NCBI GenBank assembly: GCA_025352265.1
Contig: JANXTS010000045.1
Span: forward strand, 59,196 to 123,195
Direction of reading: 5' to 3'
DNA from: Variovorax sp.
GTDB taxonomy: Bacteria > Pseudomonadota > Gammaproteobacteria > Burkholderiales > Burkholderiaceae_C
DNA: 64,000 nucleotides
The notes below the pieces were generated by a model that saw only the letters and a program-made list of their open reading frames with translations, searched no databases and was not told where the DNA came from. Positions 53,833-63,088 of the stretch are shown piece by piece; within the stretch, counting starts at the first letter, position 1, and each line of letters begins with the position of its first letter. A program made the translations under genes and the position numbers.

Positions 53833-55245
53833 TCAGCGACCCAGGGCCGGCACGCGACTCGAAAGCGGTGGGGGTCGATAGTCCGGCTGCAGGTGGCAGC
53901 CTTTGCCGAAGTCCGCCTCGTACTGCGTGCACAGCGCCGCCACCTTTTGCGGCGACGGCTTGTCGTCTTTGTCGATCCAGTCGAGCAGCGCGGTCATCAG
54001 CGCCGGGTATTCCGCATCGCTCAGGTAGCTGTGCTCGGCCTCGTCGGCGAAAGTTTGCACCAGCCACTGCGATGCACCGGCGCTTTCCACGATGTCGTGG
54101 TACGTGCTTTCAAGCTCTACGAAGGCGGTCGGATCGTGGATGGCGTGGAGCGTCAGAACCGGCAAGCGGAGGCGGCCGGTCGGGCGGCTGTCGTCGGCCA
54201 GCGCACCGACAGCCTGCGGGTCGGCCTCGTAGCGCAGCACGCCAGCGTTGAGCGCCGCATCGTCGTCGGAGCCGCTGTAGACCACCTTCGCATTGCCGAA
54301 AGGATTGCGACTGCCGAGGCGCTTTTGCGTCAGGTCTTGAAAGAGCCAGGTCGCCCATTGCAGGTGCGACAGAAGCGTGCGCTCCGGCACCTTCACCACC
54401 GACAAGATGGTCTTCAGATGTGCGGCCTGCTCGGGGCTGCGCTGCGCCACCGGAAGACCGACGCCGGTGCATTCCCTCACCCGGGCTGCGAGGTCGGCGC
54501 GATGCGTCTTCGAATCGAGCGGCAGGCCCATCCAGAGCGGGTACTGCGCCTCGTCGGGCCGGGGGTGGTTGCGGCAGACGTACTGGTAGACAACCCGCAA
54601 ATCGAGCCGAAATTCATAGGCGTTGCCGCCGCCTCCCAGGACGCCGCTGGTGAGCAGCACGCCGTCGTAGGCCGGCTGCACTTCGGATAGCGCGCCGGTT
54701 GTTGCCCCGGCTGTCGGTCCATAGAGTTCGGCACCTTTCGATGCCACGCCGCCGCCGTAGCTCTGACCATGCAGGATGGTGCGTCGCGGTTGGCCGAAGC
54801 GCGCGATAAAGATCTTGCGCAGCCGCTCCGTGTCTTCCGCGGCCATCGTCACGCCGTAGCCGCCGCGGCGGTAGGTGGAGCCGGCCCAGGCATAGCCGGC
54901 CTTGACCATGACCGACCAGCGCTTCAGGTCTTCGGCGCCGCGTTCCAGCGTCGGGGCGCCAGTCTCCGGGCCGCCGTGCGAATGCATGACCAGCACGCGA
55001 TTCCATTGCGTGGGGATGGCGATCCAGTAGAGCGCGCCCTCGGTATCACGGCCGTTGTAGCACTGCGCATCGGCCGGAACACTGGCGGGACAGTCGGCGG
55101 ATCGGGGAGGCGAGGGCTCGGCCGCATGCGCTGTACCGGCGATCGTGCCGAAAACTGCAGCCGAGGCCAGCAGACAGAGTGGGCGAACGGCGATGCCTGC
55201 GTGCGCGAAAAAGCGATGCGAACGAAGGCGATGCAAAAAACTCAA
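53833..55245 (-). CDS. Secreted alpha/beta hydrolase
   Basis: A 470-residue protein with a signal peptide (FGTIAGTAHA-A, near residue 41). The nucleophile elbow is G160-Q-S162-Y-G-G. An Asp in LTLHAIHDPTAF and a His in DEAEHSYLS complete a plausible triad. The TTG start has GGAG 7 bases upstream. It resembles prolyl-oligopeptidase-like or esterase/depolymerase hydrolases; tannase and PHB-oligomer hydrolases are alternative relatives. The substrate is unknown. Confidence 0.82.
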   Translation of the reverse strand: MSFLHRLRSHRFFAHAGIAVRPLCLLASAAVFGTIAGTAHAAEPSPPRSADCPASVPADAQCYNGRDTEGALYWIAIPTQWNRVLVMHSHGGPETGAPTLERGAEDLKRWSVMVKAGYAWAGSTYRRGGYGVTMAAEDTERLRKIFIARFGQPRRTILHGQSYGGGVASKGAELYGPTAGATTGALSEVQPAYDGVLLTSGVLGGGGNAYEFRLDLRVVYQYVCRNHPRPDEAQYPLWMGLPLDSKTHRADLAARVRECTGVGLPVAQRSPEQAAHLKTILSVVKVPERTLLSHLQWATWLFQDLTQKRLGSRNPFGNAKVVYSGSDDDAALNAGVLRYEADPQAVGALADDSRPTGRLRLPVLTLHAIHDPTAFVELESTYHDIVESAGASQWLVQTFADEAEHSYLSDAEYPALMTALLDWIDKDDKPSPQKVAALCTQYEADFGKGCHLQPDYRPPPLSSRVPALGR

Positions 55246-55258
55246 TGACTCACTCCGG

Positions 55259-55284
55259 TAGCTTGCGGTTGCAGCCGCAAGCTA
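55259..55284. repeat. Perfect 10-bp inverted repeat
   Basis: TAGCTTGCGG and CCGCAAGCTA around TTGCAG lie in the 76-base gap between the methyltransferase gene and the secreted-hydrolase gene, both on the minus strand. It is a strong stem, but no T run follows on either strand. It may be a processing hairpin, an attenuator or a protein site. Confidence 0.6.
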
Positions 55285-55321
55285 CTGTAGCGCCGACCGC
55301 GCCTGGCCGTTCAATGCCGAA

Positions 55322-56134
55322 TCAGCGTCGCGTCACCACCGCCTCGAGGTACTCGCTCGGCACGACCAGCGAGCGGGAGCCGGCGACATTGAGCCGCATC
55401 AACAACTCCGTCAGGTCTTTCTCCAACGCCGCCGCACCCTCCGCGGGCAGCGCACCGAACGCCTTGTGCACCGGCCCATACCAGGTGCGAAACACCTCGA
55501 TGAAATGCGCAGCCGAACGGTAGCGAAAATTGAACATCCGCTTCGTCACCGCGATGGCGGCGGCACGCTCGCCGAACAACGAGTTCAGATGCGACTCAAC
55601 GCCCCACAGCGAAGGCGGCTGTACGCCGGCCGGCGGCGGCACATGGCGGCCCAGCACCTTGAAAAGCTGGCCGATGAAGCCGTCAGGCGTCCAGTTGGCC
55701 AGCCCGATGCGACCGCCCGGACGACACACGCGCACCATCTCGGAAGCACTCTGCGCCTGGTTGGGCGCGAACATCACGCCGAAGGTCGAGACGACCGCGT
55801 CGAAGCTCGCATCTTCGAAGGGCAGAGCCTCGGCGTCGGCCGCTTGAAACGTGACGTCGAGCCGCTCGGCCTGTGCACGCTCGGCACCCCGTTCGAGTAG
55901 CGAAGCCACATAGTCAGTGGACGTGACCTTGCAGCCGCGGCGCGCGGCGGCCAGTGTGGCGTTGCCATTGCCGGCCGCGACGTCGAGCACGCGCTCGTCC
56001 CAGCACAGATCGCAGGCTTCGGCCAGTTGCTCGCCGACGATCTGCAAGGTAGTGCCGATGACGGCGTAGTCGCCGCTGGCCCAAGCGGCTTTCTGGCGGC
56101 TCTTCAAAGCATCGAAGTCGATGGGGGTGTTCAT
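55322..56134 (-). CDS. SAM-dependent methyltransferase
   Basis: A 270-residue class I methyltransferase of the UbiE/Methyltransf_11 type. SAM motif I is D51-VAAGNGNATL, motif II is VTFQAADAEALPF, and SFDAVVSTFGVMFAP follows. The ATG at 56134 starts at MNTPIDFDALK; an extension to 56278 is not needed. The substrate is unknown. It is divergent from the OsmC gene with a 213-base gap. Confidence 0.9.
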   Translation of the reverse strand: MNTPIDFDALKSRQKAAWASGDYAVIGTTLQIVGEQLAEACDLCWDERVLDVAAGNGNATLAAARRGCKVTSTDYVASLLERGAERAQAERLDVTFQAADAEALPFEDASFDAVVSTFGVMFAPNQAQSASEMVRVCRPGGRIGLANWTPDGFIGQLFKVLGRHVPPPAGVQPPSLWGVESHLNSLFGERAAAIAVTKRMFNFRYRSAAHFIEVFRTWYGPVHKAFGALPAEGAAALEKDLTELLMRLNVAGSRSLVVPSEYLEAVVTRR

Positions 56135-56255
56135 GGTGTGGCGTCCTCGCGGCAATGGATGGAAAGCCACTGTCGCCCCGCAAGCCTGGTGGTGTCCTAT
56201 CCCGGCGTCGCCCGGCACTGCCCGATCGTCCGCCGGGCGGCATAGGCCGAGGGGC

Positions 56256-56287
56256 CGATGGTCGGAGCCGGCCACCATCGATAAAAT
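56256..56287 (+). promoter_or_regulatory. Candidate promoter/operator upstream of the OsmC gene
   Basis: CGATGGT (56256-56262) and ACCATCG (56274-56280) are inverted with an 11-base spacer. They lie directly before TAAAAT (56282-56287), a possible -10. The matching -35 position (56259-56264) is a poor fit, so an activator could be involved. Weak call. Confidence 0.35.
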
Positions 56288-56347
56288 AAGAATTCCCCGC
56301 TAGAAGTGCGAGGAATCACCGCAGGCGCCGACACAGTTTCCGACAAC

Positions 56348-56890
56348 ATGACCGACAACATTGCCGACTCGATAGCAGACGCCCTCCACCGAGTTGAAAC
56401 CGTGCTGCGCCGCCGGCCCGACAAAGGCCTGTCCGACGACGCGCCCGCCACGGCCGAGTGGCAAGACCGCACGCGCGTTGTCGTGCGCCATGCCAACGGC
56501 CAGGAGATGGCGACCGACATGCCGAAAGAGCTGGGCGGCACCGGAGACCAGGCGAGCCCGGGATGGTTGTTCCGGGCGGCCATCGCGTCGTGCGCGGTCA
56601 CCTCCATTGCGCTACTGGCAGCGCGCGAAGGCGTCGAGCTCGACCAGCTGGAAGCGCGGGTCGACAGCCGCTCCGATGCGCGCGGCATGTTCGGCATGGT
56701 CGAGCTCGATGGCACGCCAGTGAGCGCGGCACCGTGCGCCTTGCGCCTGCACGTTCGCATCGCAGCGCGCGGCGTCCCAGTCGAACGCCTGCGCACGCTG
56801 GTCGAGACCGGCTGTGGGCAGTCTCCGATCCCCTGCGCCGTGCAGACCGCATCGCCGATGTCGCTGCACATCCTGGTCGGCGACGACTGA
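56348..56890 (+). CDS. OsmC-family protein (organic hydroperoxide/thiol-dependent)
   Basis: A 180-residue OsmC-fold protein. Cysteines C82 (in IASCAVTSIALLAARE) and C156 or C163 (in ETGCGQSPIPCAV) match the two redox cysteines of the family. The ATG at 56348 gives MTDNIADSIADAL; an upstream GTG at 56306 is possible. It is co-transcribed with an AraC regulator (TGATG overlap). Peroxide defence is the family role; the exact substrate is unknown. Confidence 0.88.
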   Translation: MTDNIADSIADALHRVETVLRRRPDKGLSDDAPATAEWQDRTRVVVRHANGQEMATDMPKELGGTGDQASPGWLFRAAIASCAVTSIALLAAREGVELDQLEARVDSRSDARGMFGMVELDGTPVSAAPCALRLHVRIAARGVPVERLRTLVETGCGQSPIPCAVQTASPMSLHILVGDD

Positions 56891-57876
56891 TGGACGCGCT
56901 TTCGAAAACCCTGCGCGTGGTGCGCCTGGTGGGCGCAATCTTCATCAACGCGCGCTTTACCGCGCCTTGGTGCTACCAGTCACCGAAGGCCGACACAGTG
57001 GCGTCGCTGCTCGAACCGGGTGCCGAGCGCGTGGTCATTTTTCACCTCATCATCGAGGGCGAGTGCTTTGTCGAAATGAACGGCGAGCCGCCGGTGCGAC
57101 TGGTCGCGGGCGATGCGGTGCTGTTTCCGCAGGGCGACGCGCACCGCATGACATCGCAACCCGGGCTGCCACCGGCAACCGGCGGCAGCCGGCTGGCCGA
57201 AGTACTGTCGCGGCGCCCGGGGCAGCTCGCCTATGGCGGCGGCGGTGCGCGCACGCGGCTCGTGTGCGGTTATCTGGCCTGCGATGCTCGGCTCGCCACG
57301 ATGCTGTTGCAAGGCCTGCCCTCGCTGGTCAAGGTCAACGTGCGCGGCTCCAGTGCCGGCACCTGGCTCGAAGCCTCGGTGCGCTATGCGCTGGCGGAGG
57401 CGCGGTCGCCGCGACCCGGCGGCGCAGGCGTTCTGGCCAAGCTGGCCGAAGTGCTGTTCATCGAAGTGTTGCGGCTCTACATGAATGAGCAGGCCGAAGG
57501 CCGTACCGGATGGCTGGCCGGCGTGGGCGACCGCATCGTCGGCGCCGCGCTGAATGCGCTGCACGCCAACCCGGCGCAGGCGTGGACGCTCGAAGACCTG
57601 GCGCGCACCGCCAGCACCTCGCGTTCGGTGTTGGCAGAGCGCTTTCAACAGCTGGTGGGCACCTCGCCGATGCAGTACCTGACGCAATGGCGCATGCTGC
57701 TCGCGGCCAACTTGCTGGCACGCAGCAATGCGCCGCTGGCGAGCATCGCGCAAGACGTGGGCTACCAAACCGACACCGCCTTCAGCCGCGCGTTCCGCCG
57801 CGAATATGGCGCGCCGCCGGCTTCATGGCGGCGCAGCCAGCTCGGACGCCAACGCGGCTTTGCATCGGCGGCATGA
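56890..57876 (+). CDS. AraC-family regulator with N-terminal cupin domain
   Basis: A 328-residue transcription factor. The N-terminal cupin-like sensor (IIEGECFVEMNGEPPVRLVAGD) and the C-terminal AraC helix-turn-helix pair (WTLEDLARTASTSRSVLAERF, then IAQDVGYQTDTAFSRAFRREYG) are clear. It is of the AraC_binding_2 or cupin_6 type. The ATG at 56890 overlaps the OsmC stop. It probably controls its own operon. Confidence 0.92.
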   Translation: MDALSKTLRVVRLVGAIFINARFTAPWCYQSPKADTVASLLEPGAERVVIFHLIIEGECFVEMNGEPPVRLVAGDAVLFPQGDAHRMTSQPGLPPATGGSRLAEVLSRRPGQLAYGGGGARTRLVCGYLACDARLATMLLQGLPSLVKVNVRGSSAGTWLEASVRYALAEARSPRPGGAGVLAKLAEVLFIEVLRLYMNEQAEGRTGWLAGVGDRIVGAALNALHANPAQAWTLEDLARTASTSRSVLAERFQQLVGTSPMQYLTQWRMLLAANLLARSNAPLASIAQDVGYQTDTAFSRAFRREYGAPPASWRRSQLGRQRGFASAA

Positions 57877-58029
57877 TGGCGCTGCAGCGCGGCGCGGCCA
57901 AGCGCGCGTCTACAACTCCGCTCGTCGTGGCTGGCCCCGGTGCGGTAGCGCTCCGGCGAAAATCAACGTACCTTGACCTCCGCGACTTCATCCATTGCAA
58001 CGACACCGCTGACCTCGCCGACCCAGCTC

Positions 58030-59247
58030 ATGCGCCGCATCGCCCATCTCGACATGGACGCCTTCTTCGCGTCCGTCGAACTGTTGCGCTACCCGCAGTT
58101 GAAGGGCTTGCCGATGGTGATCGGCGGTGGCCGGCGCCGCGTCGACGAAGCGTTGCGCCAAACGCAGGGCGAAGGCGAATACAGGCGCGAACTGGCGCTG
58201 GACGAGATCCCCGTCGCGAATTTCCCCCTACTGAAAGACTACATCGGCCGCGGCGTGATCACTACGGCCACCTATGCCGCGCGGCAGTTCGGCATCGGCT
58301 CTGCGATGGGCATGATGAAGGCTGCCAAGCTTTGCCCGCAAGCCATCGTGCTGCCAGTCGATTTCGACGAGGTGCGGCGCCTGTCGCGGCTCTTCAAGAA
58401 CACGATTCGCGAGATCGCGCCGCTGGTCGAAGACCGAGGAGTCGACGAGGTGTATGTCGATTTCACCAACGTACCCGGCGGTCAGCGCGAAGGCGGCCGG
58501 GTGCTGGCGCGGCTCATCCAGAAGTCCATCTTTCAGGCGACCGGCCTGACCTGCTCGATCGGCGTCGCGCCCAACAAGCTCATCGCAAAGATGGCGAGCG
58601 AGTTCGACAAGCCGAACGGCATCTCGATCGTCTATGAAGAGGATGTGCGGACGAAGATCTGGCCGCTGGCTGCGCGCAAGGTCAACGGCATCGGACCCAA
58701 GGCCGACGCCAAGCTCGAGCGCCTGGGAATTCGCACGGTCGGCGAGATCGCAGAAAAAGACCGCGACTGGTTGGTTGCCAATTTCGGCAAGGCGACCGGT
58801 GCCTGGATGCACGAGGTTTCATGGGGCCGCGACGACCGGTCGGTCGTGACCGAAAGCGAGCCGGTGTCGATGAGCCGCGAGACCACATTCGAGCGCGATC
58901 TGCACGCGGTACGCGATCGGGCACAGCTTGGCGCCATCTTCACGCAGCTCTGCGAGAAGCTGGCGGACGATCTGCAGCGCAAAGGCTATGTCGGCAAGAC
59001 GATCGGCATCAAGCTGCGCTACGACGACTTCAGGATCGCAACGCGCGACCAGACAATGGTGGCTTTCACCGCTGACGGAAAGACGATTCGTCAGATTGCC
59101 GGCCAATGCTTGAAGCGGGTGCCGTTGGAGCGGCCGCTCCGACTTCTCGGCGTGCGCGTGGGAACTCTGGCTTTGGCCGCCTCGACGGCGGCGAACCGGC
59201 TGCCGACCGACGACGACCTCGCCACCCGAACGCCGTCACTGTTTTGA
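58030..59247 (+). CDS. dinB: DNA polymerase IV (Y family)
   Basis: An error-prone translesion polymerase of about 405 residues. The catalytic acids in HLDMDAFFASVE are present, then SIGVAPNKLIAKMASEFDKP and the little-finger domain. A roughly 35-residue insertion (RRVDEALRQTQGEGEYRREL) lies between VIGGG and GVITTATYAARQFG, longer than in E. coli DinB. The ATG at 58030 sits at the conserved N-terminus; a TTG at 57973 would add 19 low-complexity residues. SOS control was not seen (no LexA box recognised). Confidence 0.93.
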   Translation: MRRIAHLDMDAFFASVELLRYPQLKGLPMVIGGGRRRVDEALRQTQGEGEYRRELALDEIPVANFPLLKDYIGRGVITTATYAARQFGIGSAMGMMKAAKLCPQAIVLPVDFDEVRRLSRLFKNTIREIAPLVEDRGVDEVYVDFTNVPGGQREGGRVLARLIQKSIFQATGLTCSIGVAPNKLIAKMASEFDKPNGISIVYEEDVRTKIWPLAARKVNGIGPKADAKLERLGIRTVGEIAEKDRDWLVANFGKATGAWMHEVSWGRDDRSVVTESEPVSMSRETTFERDLHAVRDRAQLGAIFTQLCEKLADDLQRKGYVGKTIGIKLRYDDFRIATRDQTMVAFTADGKTIRQIAGQCLKRVPLERPLRLLGVRVGTLALAASTAANRLPTDDDLATRTPSLF

Positions 59248-59337
59248 CTCACCGTGATACCTCGTAAGGCTAACCGGGTTCAGCTCGGAACGGCACACCA
59301 AACCCGCGCGGCTGGCGGCGGCAGTGGCGGCGCAGGC

Positions 59338-60024
59338 TCAGCCCGGCGCGAGCACCAGGCGCACCGAATCCGGTGCGACGGTAACTGCGTAGCCGAGGTC
59401 ATCGGCAAGCGATTGCATTGCGATGGCATCGATGGCCAGCGCACGCGGTGCGCGGTGCGCATCGGCCACCCGATCGGCGATCTCGGGCGAGCGCACGGAG
59501 GCTGTGAGCTGCAAGGCGTTCGCGCCGTCAGCACTCACGGCAATGCTGCCGACCTCGTCCACGCTATCGTGCAGATGCGCCATCGCGCCCAAAAAAAGAT
59601 AACGCAACGCTGCACCATTCGGCCAAAGTAACTCGTCATCCGGTGTCGTCGCAACCGCGAGCGAAGAATCGATCTCGATGCTTACGCCGTTCAAATCAAA
59701 TGCGGCGCGCATCAGCCCTGTGCACTTGGCGACCAGCACGCTGCGCGTGATGCCGTCATCGTCGATGGCGAGTTCCCAGTCGCGCAACGAGCGCACGCCG
59801 GTTACCAATTCGCCGATCTGGTTGTCGATCAGCGATACCCGCTGCTCCACCGCCTCGGTATCGATCTGCTGCGCGGCGACTTGGCGCTTGAGCATCAGCA
59901 GCGCCATGCGAATGACCGATACCGGCGCCGCCATGTCGTGTCGGAGGGCCGGTAGCGCACGGGTCAAGAGTTCGTGCCGAACTCCGGCGGCGATCCAGCT
60001 GCGAGCACCCGGCGAAGCTTTCAT
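59338..60024 (-). CDS. Histidine-kinase-like phosphotransferase (ChpT/HPt-type candidate)
   Basis: A 228-residue cytoplasmic protein. H29-D30 in ALRHDMAAPVSVIRMALLML is an H-box typical of dimerisation/phosphotransfer helices, and a second helix follows (AVEQRVSLIDNQIGEL). The C-terminal half has the rough layout of an ATPase domain, but no N-box or DxGxG/GxG glycine motifs are visible. That layout is like ChpT, a phosphotransferase with a dead ATPase domain, but a degenerate kinase is equally possible. The ATG overlaps the receiver gene stop (ATGA), so the two proteins are probably partners. Confidence 0.78.
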   Translation of the reverse strand: MKASPGARSWIAAGVRHELLTRALPALRHDMAAPVSVIRMALLMLKRQVAAQQIDTEAVEQRVSLIDNQIGELVTGVRSLRDWELAIDDDGITRSVLVAKCTGLMRAAFDLNGVSIEIDSSLAVATTPDDELLWPNGAALRYLFLGAMAHLHDSVDEVGSIAVSADGANALQLTASVRSPEIADRVADAHRAPRALAIDAIAMQSLADDLGYAVTVAPDSVRLVLAPG

Positions 60025-60392
60025 CGAGCGGCCGCAAGGCGCGCGACCGCCGCGGCCAGGATGCGGTCGAGCGCGTCGAAGTCGATCGGTTTTTGCAAGT
60101 AGTGGTCGAACAGGCCCGCCGCGCCGGTCACGTCCGTGGCCGCAAAGCCCGAGATCGCAACGAGCACGAACGGACGCTTGCCAGCTTCGGCACGAAGGCG
60201 CCGTGCGACCTCGGTGCCGGGCAAATCGGGCAGCGTCAGATCGACCAATGCGGCATCGAAAGTCTCGTTAGATGCGGCATCCAACGCCTGCTGCGCGGTA
60301 TAGGCGCAACGGGCCGTGTGGTCCTGCAGCGATAGCAACTCCTGCAATAGATCTGCAGCGGGTTCGTTGTCGTCCACGATCAGCACGTTCAC
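60021..60392 (-). CDS. Stand-alone response-regulator receiver
   Basis: A 123-residue receiver domain only (CheY-like). D7-D8 acidic pair, phospho-acceptor D51 (ALVDLTLPDL) and K101 (LQKPIDF) are intact. There is no output domain, so it works by protein contact or as a phosphate shuttle. It is directly coupled with the phosphotransferase-like gene, which starts inside its stop (ATGA). Confidence 0.92.
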   Translation of the reverse strand: MNVLIVDDNEPAADLLQELLSLQDHTARCAYTAQQALDAASNETFDAALVDLTLPDLPGTEVARRLRAEAGKRPFVLVAISGFAATDVTGAAGLFDHYLQKPIDFDALDRILAAAVARLAAAR

Positions 60393-60461
60393 TGGGGCAA
60401 TTCCTAGTCACAAAGCTAAAGAGTATCGGCGCGCCGGCCGACCGGGGATGTAGGAGCGTGC

Positions 60462-61319
60462 CTACTGCCGTGCGGTGCGCGCATTGGCCGGTAACGTCTG
60501 CGGCCAGCTGGTGCGAAACGGGTTGATATCCAAGCCACCGCGCCGCGCATAGCGCGCATACACGGCCAACTTGGTCGGTTGGCACTGCCGCCAGATGTCG
60601 GTGAACATCCGCTCGACGCACGGCTCGTGGAATTCGTTGTGATTGCGAAAGCTAACGATGTACGCGAGCAAGCCCGCCTGCTCGATCGGCGGGCCGCTGT
60701 AGCGGATTTGCACGCTGCCCCAGTCGGGCTGGCCGGTGACCAGGCAGTTGCTCTTGAGCAGGCGGCTGGCGAGCGTCTCGGTCACCGCCAACTGCGTGGT
60801 GTCGCTGGTGAGCAGCTCCGGTGCGGGCTGGTAGTGCGTGCACTCGATGTCGAGCCGGTCGAGGTTGAGCCCATCGAGTTCGTGCACGGGCTCGGTGTCG
60901 AACTGATCCGGCGCGATCAACTTCACGCCAATGCCCTCGATGCGATCGCTGCCGCGCCACAACGCTTGGGCAACGTCTGCGCGCAGGCGCTCGCGGACTG
61001 CGTCGGCTGTTGCGAACTTGCTGCCATTGAAGCTATTGAGATACAGCTTGAACGACTTGCTCTCGATGATGTTGGGCGTTTCGCACGGCACCGTGAAATG
61101 CACGATGGCGAGCTGCGGCTTGCCGCGCGGGTTCAGCCAGCTCAGCTCAAAGGCCGTCCACAGGTCGGCGCCGAAGAACGGCAACGCGCCGGGCTTGATG
61201 CCCATGGCTTCGCGCTGCGTCGTGCGCGAGATCGGAAACAGCTGCGTCGGGTCGTATTGGTCGACGTAGGCCGACGATTTTCCGAGTTGCGATTGAGCGG
61301 CATTGTTGTCGATCGTCAT
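60462..61319 (-). CDS. queF: NADPH-dependent 7-cyano-7-deazaguanine reductase
   Basis: A queuosine-pathway enzyme that reduces preQ0 to preQ1. The 285-residue size is the long (two-domain) QueF form. Substrate-binding E86[10 protein letters not shown] and the thioimide cysteine C192 with D199 in [16 protein letters not shown] are intact. The ATG overlaps the upstream alpha/beta hydrolase stop. No other queuosine gene is near. Confidence 0.96.
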   Translation of the reverse strand: MTIDNNAAQSQLGKSSAYVDQYDPTQLFPISRTTQREAMGIKPGALPFFGADLWTAFELSWLNPRGKPQLAIVHFTVPCETPNIIESKSFKLYLNSFNGSKFATADAVRERLRADVAQALWRGSDRIEGIGVKLIAPDQFDTEPVHELDGLNLDRLDIECTHYQPAPELLTSDTTQLAVTETLASRLLKSNCLVTGQPDWGSVQIRYSGPPIEQAGLLAYIVSFRNHNEFHEPCVERMFTDIWRQCQPTKLAVYARYARRGGLDINPFRTSWPQTLPANARTARQ

Positions 61320-62227
61320 GCTGCAGCCTTGGTCGTCGCGGTCGCCTTCATGAACGGCACCATATGGGTCAACAAGATCTGCTGCACCTCCGGCGGCAGG
61401 TCGTGGCCCATGCCCGGGATGGCAACGAACTTCGCGCCAGGAATGCGACGCGCGGTGTCGACGCCGCAGGGCATTGGTACCAGCGCGTCGGCGTCACCGT
61501 GCAGCACGAGGGTCGGCGACTTGATGCTCGGCAACACCTTCTCGCGGCCAGCATCGGCGCCGATCGCCAGCATTTGACGCACTACACCTTGCGGGCGGTA
61601 GGCGCGCCGGATGCCGGTGGCGATGCGATCGGCCAGTACCGCGTCGGGTTGCGGATAGGCGGGGCTTGCAATGAGCTTGACGAGGCGCAGGCTGTAACCG
61701 ACGAGATCGGCCTCGGTCTTGCCGAGCGGGCGGCGCAAAAGGGCAGCGCTGACCTCGCGCCGCGGACCGGGCAGCCCGCGCGCCCCGCTGGAGCTCATGA
61801 TGCTGACCAGGCTGAGCGTGCGGTCAGGTGCTGTAGCCGCCACATGCTGCGCGATCATCCCGCCCATCGACGCGCCGACGATGTGCGCCTTGCCGATGCC
61901 GAGTGCGTCGAGTACGCCGATCGAATCGGCGGCCATGTCCTTCAGTTTGTATGCGGATTGAACCGGCAGGCCTAGGCGCTGCCGGATGGTTTGCCAGATC
62001 AAATTGCCGTTGCCGGCCGACTCGAAACCCTGGCTCAGGCCGATGTCGCGGTTGTCGTGCCGTACCACGCGGTAGCCCGCGTCGACCAAGCCTTTGACGA
62101 AAGGCTCCGGCCAGGCGATCAGCTGCATGCCGAGGCCCATGATGAGTAGCACCACGGGGCGCTCTGCGTGGCCCTGATTGCCGCTGTCGTCGACTTCGAT
62201 ATTCAGTCCGTTGGCTGTCAGTTTCAT
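61316..62227 (-). CDS. Alpha/beta hydrolase
   Basis: A 303-residue soluble hydrolase. The nucleophile elbow is G118-A-S120-M-G-G, with a likely Asp in HGDADALVP and His in GMGHDLPP. The oxyanion region [13 protein letters not shown] is family-like (epoxide hydrolase/esterase type). It starts 9 bases after the 2OG oxygenase stop and overlaps the queF start (ATGA). Confidence 0.9.
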   Translation of the reverse strand: MKLTANGLNIEVDDSGNQGHAERPVVLLIMGLGMQLIAWPEPFVKGLVDAGYRVVRHDNRDIGLSQGFESAGNGNLIWQTIRQRLGLPVQSAYKLKDMAADSIGVLDALGIGKAHIVGASMGGMIAQHVAATAPDRTLSLVSIMSSSGARGLPGPRREVSAALLRRPLGKTEADLVGYSLRLVKLIASPAYPQPDAVLADRIATGIRRAYRPQGVVRQMLAIGADAGREKVLPSIKSPTLVLHGDADALVPMPCGVDTARRIPGAKFVAIPGMGHDLPPEVQQILLTHMVPFMKATATTKAAA

Positions 62228-62236
62228 TGGATGGTT

Positions 62237-63088
62237 TCAGGTGAATTCACGTTCGCGCAACCATTTGGTTGCGACCCACTTCTCGCCAGCCAGCACCGGC
62301 GCGCCGCCGTGCAGCGTGCGGGTGGCAGGGTCGGGCCGGTCGTAGCTGAAGAAGACGCCGGTGCCGGGCAGAGGAGCTACTTCGAGGCCGACATCGGGAA
62401 AGGTGGTGGCGCCGCCCTGCTCCGGCGCTTGCAAGTACATCAGCAAAGTGCCGACGCGCTGGCCGCCGCGCCGAAGAATGGTTGGCGTGCCGGGCTCGGA
62501 CGGGTCGAAGTAGTCGTAGTGCGGCCGGTACTGCGCACCCGGCGAATAGCGCAGCACCTGCAGCCCTTCGCCGAATTCGAGCGGCCACTGCAGCAGCTTG
62601 GCGATGCGCCTTTCAAGCCGCGCCACGATCTCGTTTTCGCCACGCTCGAAGAACATGCCGTCGCTGGTGCGGTCGACGTTCATCACCTCGCCTCCCGTTT
62701 GCGTCTCGACGGTGAGCGAGCGCACCAGCCGCGCTCGCGCGATGGCGATCAGCTCATTGCACTCTTCCTGTGACAGCAGGTTGCCGAAGACGACCACGCG
62801 CGGGTGGCGCATGGTCTGCATGACCTGTACTTGCCGGTCGCCGGCATCGACGTGGAGCGGCGACCCTTCGAGGTTCGGGCCGGGCAAGGCCTTGGGCATG
62901 TCGTCCGCCGAGCCGACTTCGCCGAGCACGCCACCCGCCAGCGCTTGAATCTCGACCAGCGCCGCCTCGGCAGCGTCGTCCTGCCAACCGGCATCGCGCA
63001 TCGAAATGCGCAACGCGGGCGGCGAATGGCCGATCGCGAGTTGGGCCACGACCCACGCCCGCAGTTCGGGGCTGATCGGCTGGGTCAC
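62237..63088 (-). CDS. 2-oxoglutarate/Fe(II) oxygenase (prolyl 4-hydroxylase-like)
   Basis: A 283-residue oxygenase of the prolyl 4-hydroxylase alpha-subunit type. The iron triad is H190, D192 and H260, and K270 binds 2-oxoglutarate (EKWVATKWLRE). The N-terminal 90 residues are helical and not part of the core. It may hydroxylate proline or another substrate in a target protein. It overlaps the yaaA stop. Confidence 0.92.
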   Translation of the reverse strand: MTQPISPELRAWVVAQLAIGHSPPALRISMRDAGWQDDAAEAALVEIQALAGGVLGEVGSADDMPKALPGPNLEGSPLHVDAGDRQVQVMQTMRHPRVVVFGNLLSQEECNELIAIARARLVRSLTVETQTGGEVMNVDRTSDGMFFERGENEIVARLERRIAKLLQWPLEFGEGLQVLRYSPGAQYRPHYDYFDPSEPGTPTILRRGGQRVGTLLMYLQAPEQGGATTFPDVGLEVAPLPGTGVFFSYDRPDPATRTLHGGAPVLAGEKWVATKWLREREFT

